A stretch of DNA of 64,000 nt. Source: Alisma plantago-aquatica (Eukaryota > Streptophyta > Magnoliopsida > Alismatales > Alismataceae). The position numbers and the translations under genes are program-made. Numbering within the stretch: the stretch's first letter is position 1; every line of letters starts with the position of its first letter. The stretch covers positions 1,332,326,415-1,332,390,414 of the forward strand of contig OY856409.1 of NCBI GenBank assembly GCA_963693085.1. The letters run 5' to 3'. Of this stretch, positions 58,501 to 64,000 are shown in pieces. A model generated the notes under the pieces. The model did not search any database. It was not told where the DNA came from and was given only the letters and a program-made list of their open reading frames with translations.

Positions 58501-60095
58501 GCATAAAGTGCAAAAGCACAAAGCAGCAGGTAAAGTGTGCTAATCATAGCACAAGTAGCAAAGATGACGTCCAAGTATGCAACTTCACAGCAGCAATCGA
58601 GGTAGATGATGAATAAACAATCTAGCGGCAAAATATACCAAATAGCAGCAGAAGACTCCATATATCAGTAGTAAATGTAGCACGAAGATCCATAGAACAA
58701 CAGAATGAAATTCTTCTTCATCTCATCTCTTCTCCATTTCTCCCCCTCACACCAACCACAGAAAGAATCAAGAGTGGTTGGGGTGGATAATGATAAAAGA
58801 ACACCCCAGAAAGAAATATAGGTCGTAGCACTGCGGGGGGGTTTGGGGGCGCCCCCCCCCCAATTAGGGGGTCCCGCTGAGGGTTTAGGGTCTATACAAA
58901 TTTTTGAAGAGAATTCAACCACAAATCTTTATAGAGATGAATATCCTGACAGATAAAAACCATATAAATTTGCACTAGCGAGTCATAAGTTGTAAGTTTG
59001 CAGCAGAAAATACCAAGGTAGGGGAGCCGCATATCCGAACAAGGGGAAGATTCCTGAGGATTTATATTCTTTATATCCAAATAGCAGAAAGGCTAGTCTC
59101 CTTTCCAGACAGCAACAATACGTTGAGAGGAAAAAAGGAATGTTGGAACAGTGAACAATCGTAATGCAGTTTCCTTGCCTTTTCTTTTATCATTCGGCTC
59201 TTGTTATGAGGAGAGATGATCTCGCCATTGCAGCAGACTGCAGAAGCAGGAACATCGACAGATCCCAGGGTCCACAACAAGTCACAGCAATGGAAGAGGC
59301 ACAAAGCAAATCTGTCCAAACTGAACGGATGCCCCCAGAAGAACGAAGCAGCTACAAGCTTTACTAGGGATTGCAAGAGATTCCAGTTGTGGCAGAGAGT
59401 CAGTTGTGGCAGAGAGCTCCGACCAACAGCAACTAGAGAAGCAGGAGATTCCAAAGCACAGAAACCGCAAGAAGGAACAGGTTTAGTAACTTCAAACTAC
59501 GCGTGGTAGTAAGCAAGTTATCGAATTCCCCCAACAGAGTTCCAAGACCCTCCACCAACGCAGATGCAAGATGAACAAACATGGCTTTCTTGAAGAAGAC
59601 GATGTCGTTGTAACCAGAAGTGAAGTATCCCCCAAAGTCGCTAGGAAGCACGGTCCTTTCTGCACTTATTCCGCGGATATGGGTGAAAGGGCGGCTTGGC
59701 TGACGGAGCACAGTGGTGGCGGAAGGCAAAGGTGAGTTGACGAAGTGGCAGCGGCGGCTTGCTGTGAGGAAGAGGGGAGGTCGGCGGAGATATGTTGGGC
59801 GGCGTCGGGTTTGGTAGGTAAGCAGAGATGGGTTGGGAAGGAGGGACATGGGAAGGAGAAGGCGAGCGGGTTGTATCAGACGCGAGCGACAGGGTGTCCA
59901 GCGGTTGTGGGAGTGGAGGGTTGTTGTGGCAGGACCCGTGAGAGTAGTAGATCGCAAGGAGTTTTGTGCACAATCGACGCTTGTAGAAGTCGATGAAGGC
60001 AATGCCCGGCGGGCAGCCAAGTCAGGCCAAGAAGGCGGCGGCCGCCCGCAGGCGTAAGGATTTCTTTTGGTCTCCTCTAGGACTAGGTTTTGGAT

Positions 60096-60111
60096 TACTG
60101 CTCTGATACCA
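60096..60111 (-). other. PBS of the nested non-coding element
   Basis: Minus strand TGGTATCAGAGCAGTA directly adjoins the LTR at 60112. Confidence 0.9.
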
Positions 60112-60282
60112 TGTCAAATAATAAAAGAAAGCAAATCGTTGTATTAGATAGGAGAAACCCTGCTCCTATAAATAGGAGAACAGGGAAGCGTACAGGACAT
60201 AAGACAACCCTAATAGGCCAAGACACAGTGAGGCCCATATTACAAGGACAATATAAATAACTAATAAACAGACTCTCTAACA
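60112..60282 (-). repeat. 5' LTR of the nested non-coding element
   Basis: Partner of 57655-57828, ending next to the TSD copy at 60283-60287. Confidence 0.9.
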
Positions 60283-61046
60283 GTATGCTTGGAGCGAGAC
60301 CTATTGATACTCCTCTAGATCCCAATGTGAATTGGAATGATGATTCTTCTCCATTTTTTGCTGATAATAAAAAGTACAGGAGGTTGATTGGTAAGCTCAT
60401 TTACTTGACTGTTACTAGAGCTGGTATTTCTACTGCAGTGGGCCTTCTTAGCATGTACCTTGATAAACCCAGACAGTGTCACTGGGATGCGCTGTGTCAT
60501 ATTCTGAGATATTTGAAGAAGTCTCCTGGCAAGGGACTTCACTACAGAAAGAATGGACATTGTTCTCTTGAAGGGTACTCTGATTCTGATTATGCAGGAA
60601 GCAAAGCTGACAGAAAATCTACTTCTGGGTATTGTACTTATGTTGGAGGCAATCTTGTTACCTGGAGGAGTAAAAAACAAAATATTGTGGCCAGGTCCAG
60701 TGCTGAAGCTGAATACAGGGCCATGGCCCATACTGCCTGTGAATTATTGTGGGTGCGCTCTCTGTTAAAAGAGTTTGGGATTGACTCTTCTTCTGCTATA
60801 CCCATGCATTGTGACAATAAAGCTGCTATCTTCATTGCTAATAATCCTGTCTTTCATGAGCGCACCAAACACATTGAAGTCGACTGCCATTTTATTCGGG
60901 AATCAATTCTTACTGGCAAGATCTGCACTCCTTTCACGCGTTCTGAAGACCAAGTTGCTGATATCTTCACCAAGTTGCTGGCGAAGAAGCAATTATGCAC
61001 ACTGATGGACAAGTTGGGCATGATTGATATCTATGCTCCAACTTGA
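60283..61046 (+). pseudogene. Copia B RNase H
   Basis: Resumes exactly after the nested element (GMLGARPIDTPLDPNVNWND) and is open for 253 codons to the stop. Contains SDSDYAGSKADRKSTSGYCT, SAEAEYRAMAHTACELLWVR, MHCDNKAAIFIANNP and KLGMIDIYAPT. It is the best preserved domain of this copy and likely functional in sequence, though cut off from the polyprotein start. Confidence 0.9.
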
Positions 61047-61053
61047 GGGGGAG
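61042..61053 (+). other. PPT of copia B
   Basis: TTGAGGGGGAG directly before the right LTR. Confidence 0.85.
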
Positions 61054-61205
61054 TGTTAACATATATTCTTGTTTTATGTATTCTGTTATTTATTTTGTTA
61101 TTTCCATATTATATGTGGACCTCTCTATAAATGTTTCAGTTTTATATATATGAGGGTGCACACATTGGCAACCCTATGCTTCCCAAAATTACTGACTCTG
61201 TCACA
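61054..61205 (+). repeat. 3' LTR of copia B
   Basis: 152 bp, TGTTAACATAT to CTGTCACA, with TATAAATG at 61126-61133. Confidence 0.9.
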
Positions 61206-61210
61206 GTAGA

Positions 61211-61785
61211 CTTGTAGTAACTAGTAAGTTTAAATTGAAGTTGTATAGTTTATTACTTTAGTGATCTGTTTAGACTTGTAGTAAGTTGTGAGTTCGTTAA
61301 TACTCGATGATCAGATCAGCATTGCTTCTGTAACATGTCATCCCACCTAGAGGTCCTACCATACTAGACCATATTTTCTTTGCATAAATTTGTGTCTTTA
61401 AGTCTATATATCATGCTTGTAAACTTTAATGACTTAACTAATTCATTTCACTATCAAAATTAGCATCGAAATCCCCATCGAAACAATTTAGCTTTCTTCA
61501 CTCACTCATGAGGAGACCCCCCCACATATCCAATATGAAATATTATTGCATGTTTGAATAGATCTATACTAGTAGATCCTTCTGGTAAAATTTCATTAAT
61601 TAATTCCTTAATTTAACCGTCGAAACGCCAGGAACGCATCCGTCTCAAAATTTGACAAAATTTCTATTTCCGTGGCCACTTGAACGGCGTCGAAATCGGA
61701 CATTTTCTTCCTTGCCCATGCTTGATGTGAGATTCAATAGGTGACATTGATTCTCCACAAACTTGACCTTCCTCTTCCTCTCCAA
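61211..61785. other. Unassigned DNA
   Basis: AT-rich with no coding or repeat signal I can support. Confidence 0.4.
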
Positions 61786-61789
61786 CCAT

Positions 61790-62034
61790 CCTCAAATGTG
61801 ACAATCAAGCTGCAATCCATATTGCCAAGAATCATATGTTTCATGAGCATACCAAACACATCAAAGTTGATTCTCATTTTGTGCGAGATATGATCTGTGC
61901 CAAGAAGAGTGTCACGCTATATGTGAAGACTGGAGAGCAGACTGCCAACATCTTAACCAAGTTGCTTCCACCTTCAGCTTTTTACTACATGTGTAGAAAA
62001 ATGAGAATACACAATGTATGCTCTTTAGCTTGAA
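61790..62034 (+). pseudogene. Copia RNase H C-terminus
   Basis: Reads CDNQAAIHIAKNHMFHEHTK, HIKVDSHFVRDMI, VKTGEQTANILTKLLP and ends MRIHNVCSLA-stop. The DNQAA and HFVR blocks are standard in plant copia RNase H. Everything upstream is missing. Confidence 0.8.
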
Positions 62035-62040
62035 GGAGAG

Positions 62041-62347
62041 TTAGTGCAATAAACAAGTAAGCAATAATATTTAATTTGCTTTAATAGGACTAATGGGCCT
62101 CTACTGCTTAAGCCCATTAGTCTTAGTCTTTTATATCTTATAAAGCTCGGCATGTACATCATACCTTGGGTCGAGTTTTTATATATACTCATCGTAACTT
62201 TGTTTTGCTTTAATCAAACTGCTCACAATCGAATCACAGATCCATTGACCCAATTCATTATCCACCTATCCTCCTAATTACCTATATTTAGGAGACCTTG
62301 TATTCTCACTTTGACTAATGAAATAGATTCACAATCTCATTTGTAAA
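62041..62347 (+). repeat. LTR of the second copia lineage
   Basis: Follows the purine-rich GAAGGAGAG and ends directly before a PBS. TTTATATATAC at 62178-62188 is a TATA candidate. The start TTAGTGCAAT has lost the expected TG. No second copy occurs in the window. Confidence 0.55.
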
Positions 62348-62361
62348 TAGTATCAGAGCAG
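62348..62361 (+). other. PBS downstream of this LTR
   Basis: TAGTATCAGAGCAG matches the iMet PBS apart from the second base. The CT-rich leader after it is typical of copia. Confidence 0.6.
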
Positions 62362-62740
62362 TGCTCAACCTAAACCTAAGTCTCTCATCTCCCCTCCCTC
62401 CCCTCTCCTTCCCTCCTCAACTGGATCCACCACTAGAGAGGACAGCCACTATCAATAGTTGGTTGTGCTGCCACAGCCAGTAGTAGCAGCTACAAGCAGT
62501 GCAGGCTCTAGCTCAATACCCCCACACTAGCAAAGATTACAAGGCCCCTATTCTTCAATGTTGGCATCAACTCCACTAGCTTCAGCCTAGTTCTTCTTCT
62601 CCCTTCTTCTCTCCTTCGTTCCTTCACCCTCTGAATAGTAGTATCTTTAAAATGCTACAGAAAATGACGTGATCAAAAAACTATGGTAAACATTCTAAAA
62701 CAAAAAGGGTAGGGGGAGCATTCAGTTTTATATACTCTCT

Positions 62741-63286
62741 ATGTGGTTCCCCGAAACTGCACGGTTTAGTGTGATATATGATTAATTAGGGCCATAATGC
62801 TTTCAAATCACAGCACTATAATGTTGTGAATTATGTGATTTTTTTCCTGCTGTGCATTTTATTCCAGTAGTTCCCCTTCTTATATCTATTTTCCTATTCC
62901 TATCGTGCTCCTAATTTTTAGTGCTCTCTCTGTCTTCTTCTACCGTATAGTATTGCTATTTGTTATTATGCTGAAAAGAAACCTCATGTCGCCCCTATTA
63001 TTATCTATACTCCATGTGGTTCCCCGAAACTGCATGGTTTAGTGTGATATATGATTAATTAGGGGCATAATGCTTTCAAATCACAGCGCTATAATGTTGT
63101 GAATTATGTGATTTTTTCCTACTGTGCATTTTATTCCAGTAGTTCCCCTTCTTATGTCTATTTTCCTATTCCTATCGTGCTCCTAACCGTTAGTGCTCTC
63201 TCTGTCTTCTTCAACCATATAGTATTGCTATTTGTTATTATGCTGAAAAGAAACCTCATGTCGCCCCTATTATTATCTATAATGAT
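62741..63286. repeat. Tandem duplication, two units of 273 bp
   Basis: Units start ATGTGGTTCCCCGAAACTGC at 62741 and 63014 and remain nearly identical to CCTATTATTATCTATA. It lies between the leader and the gag fragment. Confidence 0.9.
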
Positions 63287-63344
63287 AATCGATTGTTTCC
63301 GCTAAGAATTAAATGGTGACATCTTTATGTTGCAGAATACAGTC

Positions 63345-63660
63345 CAAACATTTTTCAATTCCCCAACAAACTAATGTACATCAAAGACTTGGCAGCAACA
63401 AACACCGACAACACGTGGGTAACCGGGAACAATCAGATCCTATCATAACTATGGGGATGCATGGAGTCATACATCGATGTAAAGTACATGTGGCATCACA
63501 ATGCCAAGACGATATGGGATGAGATGAAATAATTCTACACTCAAGAAGAGAACTACCTTATGTCTCTATAATGTTATGGACAGAATCTTCTCCAAGTATC
63601 AGGGTGACAGTCCTTCAGGAAGTATTATGAATTGATGAAGTGTGACGACCCCAAATCCAA
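63345..63660 (+). pseudogene. Copia gag fragment
   Basis: Frame-shifted pieces read WVTGNNQILS, LWGCMESYIDVKYMWHHNAK and TIWDEMK-stop-FYTQEENY, then RKYYELMKCDD. These match the N-terminal gag blocks of a plant copia type (..WHHNAKTIWDEMKEFYTQ..). Several stops. Confidence 0.7.
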
Positions 63661-63766
63661 CAAACTTTTCATTAGGACATTTCACTAGTATGCGTGCACT
63701 CATACCAGTAAGATGTCAAAAGGGAAAACAAGTGGATCAGTGACTATCAACTCATATCTATGAAGC

Positions 63767-63815
63767 ATGGATACGGATACAGGTATGGATACGGGTACAG
63801 GTATGGTACAGGGCC
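63767..63815. repeat. GGATAC/GGTATG simple repeat
   Basis: Degenerate hexamer repeats GGATAC, AGGTAT and GGTACA. The minus-strand Tyr/Pro frame across it is not a gene. After it, 63815-64000 is AT-rich with AAATTTCGAT words and nothing I recognise. Confidence 0.75.
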
Positions 63816-64000
63816 ATGTTTAAAATGTCGATTTTGATGTCGTTTCGGTTGGTCCAGAAACAGAAATTTACCGAAATTTCGATATTTTACGCTTTTTCGA
63901 CACAAGATTTCGATGCAAATGTTGACGTTTCCGATGACCAAATAAAGGAATTAAGTCATAATTTTTTACCATGACGATCTATATACATAAATACACCTAA

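Larger units (their letters stand above)
57655..60282 (-). mobile_element. Non-coding LTR element (LARD/TRIM-like) inside copia B
   Basis: TSD GTATG at 57650-57654 and 60283-60287. LTRs 57655-57828 (174 bp) and 60112-60282 (171 bp) differ by about 3 substitutions and one 3-bp indel. The minus-strand order is LTR, PBS TGGTATCAGAGCAGTA (60111-60096), 2.27 kb interior, PPT CTTGAGGGGGAG (57840-57829), LTR. The interior shows no gag, RT or integrase motif. The PBS and PPT match those of copia elements here, which could supply proteins in trans. Frames such as 59433-60020 lack any family motif. Confidence 0.9.
52560..61205 (+). mobile_element. Ty1/copia element B with two nested insertions
   Basis: Same family as copia A: colinear domains with high protein similarity. 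TSD GTAGA at 52555-52559 and 61206-61210. The left LTR is reduced to about 66 bp; the right LTR is 152 bp (61054-61205). Removing the hAT-type insertion (53713-54778) and the non-coding LTR element (57655-60282) with one TSD each leaves about 4.94 kb, close to copia A. The coding region has several stops and frameshifts of its own. Confidence 0.95.
61786..63660 (+). mobile_element. Remains of another copia lineage: RNase H end, one LTR, PBS, gag
   Basis: The order 3' interior, PPT, single LTR, PBS, leader, gag fragment means the LTR is shared by a left and a right partial copy. It is a different lineage from A and B (RNase H end GEQTANILTKLLP; LTR sequence unrelated). Confidence 0.65.

Noticed and set aside
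59433..60020. 195-codon minus-strand ORF in the nested LTR element
   Set aside because: Ser/Pro/Leu/Arg-rich with no gag, protease or other motif; several alternative frames are open in the same GC-rich stretch.
1..64000. tRNA and rRNA genes
   Set aside because: No cloverleaf or rRNA segment recognised by eye; tRNA-like matches are retroelement primer-binding sites. A tRNAscan-SE run would settle it.

Overview
The window is flowering-plant nuclear DNA built almost entirely of transposable elements, many nested or abutting. The evidence is lineage-specific: chromodomain Ty3/gypsy elements of Tekay/Del type, an Athila-type Ty3/gypsy element with an env-like ORF, several Ty1/copia elements primed by initiator tRNA-Met, an L1-like LINE, a CACTA/En-Spm transposon with plant-transposase and Ulp1-like domains, and a hAT-type insertion. 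I found no intact gene, rRNA, tRNA or CRISPR array. The species cannot be fixed from the sequence.

Layout. 1-7644: minus-strand Tekay-like element with ~2.95-kb LTRs (left LTR cut by the window edge) and a decayed 4.1-kb interior. It interrupts the 3' LTR of a minus-strand Athila-type element (7645-18870: LTR remnant, PPT, env-like ORF, noncoding array of self-complementary words, IN, RT/RH, PR, gag, PBS, LTR). 18871-22977: plus-strand LINE (ORF1, ORF2), 3'-truncated at 22978-33215, a second minus-strand Tekay-like element whose 3' LTR region is rearranged. 33216-40347: 3' part of a plus-strand CACTA transposon; a rearranged copia element (about 35508-38765) splits its Ulp1-like gene, probably in an intron. 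40348-41208: unclassified. 41209-43441: probable solo LTR carrying about 14 CACGGCCGTG-like words. 43442-46570: mostly unassigned DNA with an AT microsatellite, a possible exon, a MITE-like stretch and a 167-bp tandem duplication.

46576-51651: complete copia element A (140-bp LTRs, TSD CTGAC) with several disabling lesions. 51657-52554: unassigned DNA with a Gly/Tyr-rich ORF. 52560-61205: copia element B, a close relative of A (TSD GTAGA), itself interrupted by a 1,066-bp hAT-type element (8-bp TSD) and a 2,628-bp non-coding LTR element (TSD GTATG). 61206-64000: remains of another copia lineage, with RNase H end, one LTR, PBS, leader and gag fragment in that order, plus a 273-bp tandem duplication.

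Relative ages follow from nesting: the Athila element is older than Tekay copy 1; the CACTA is older than the copia in it; copia B is older than its hAT and non-coding LTR insertions. LTR pairs of Tekay copy 1, copia A and the nested non-coding element are each about 98% identical by eye, so these insertions are recent although none encodes a working set of proteins. All open frames are fragments of retroelement or transposase proteins broken by stops and frameshifts.
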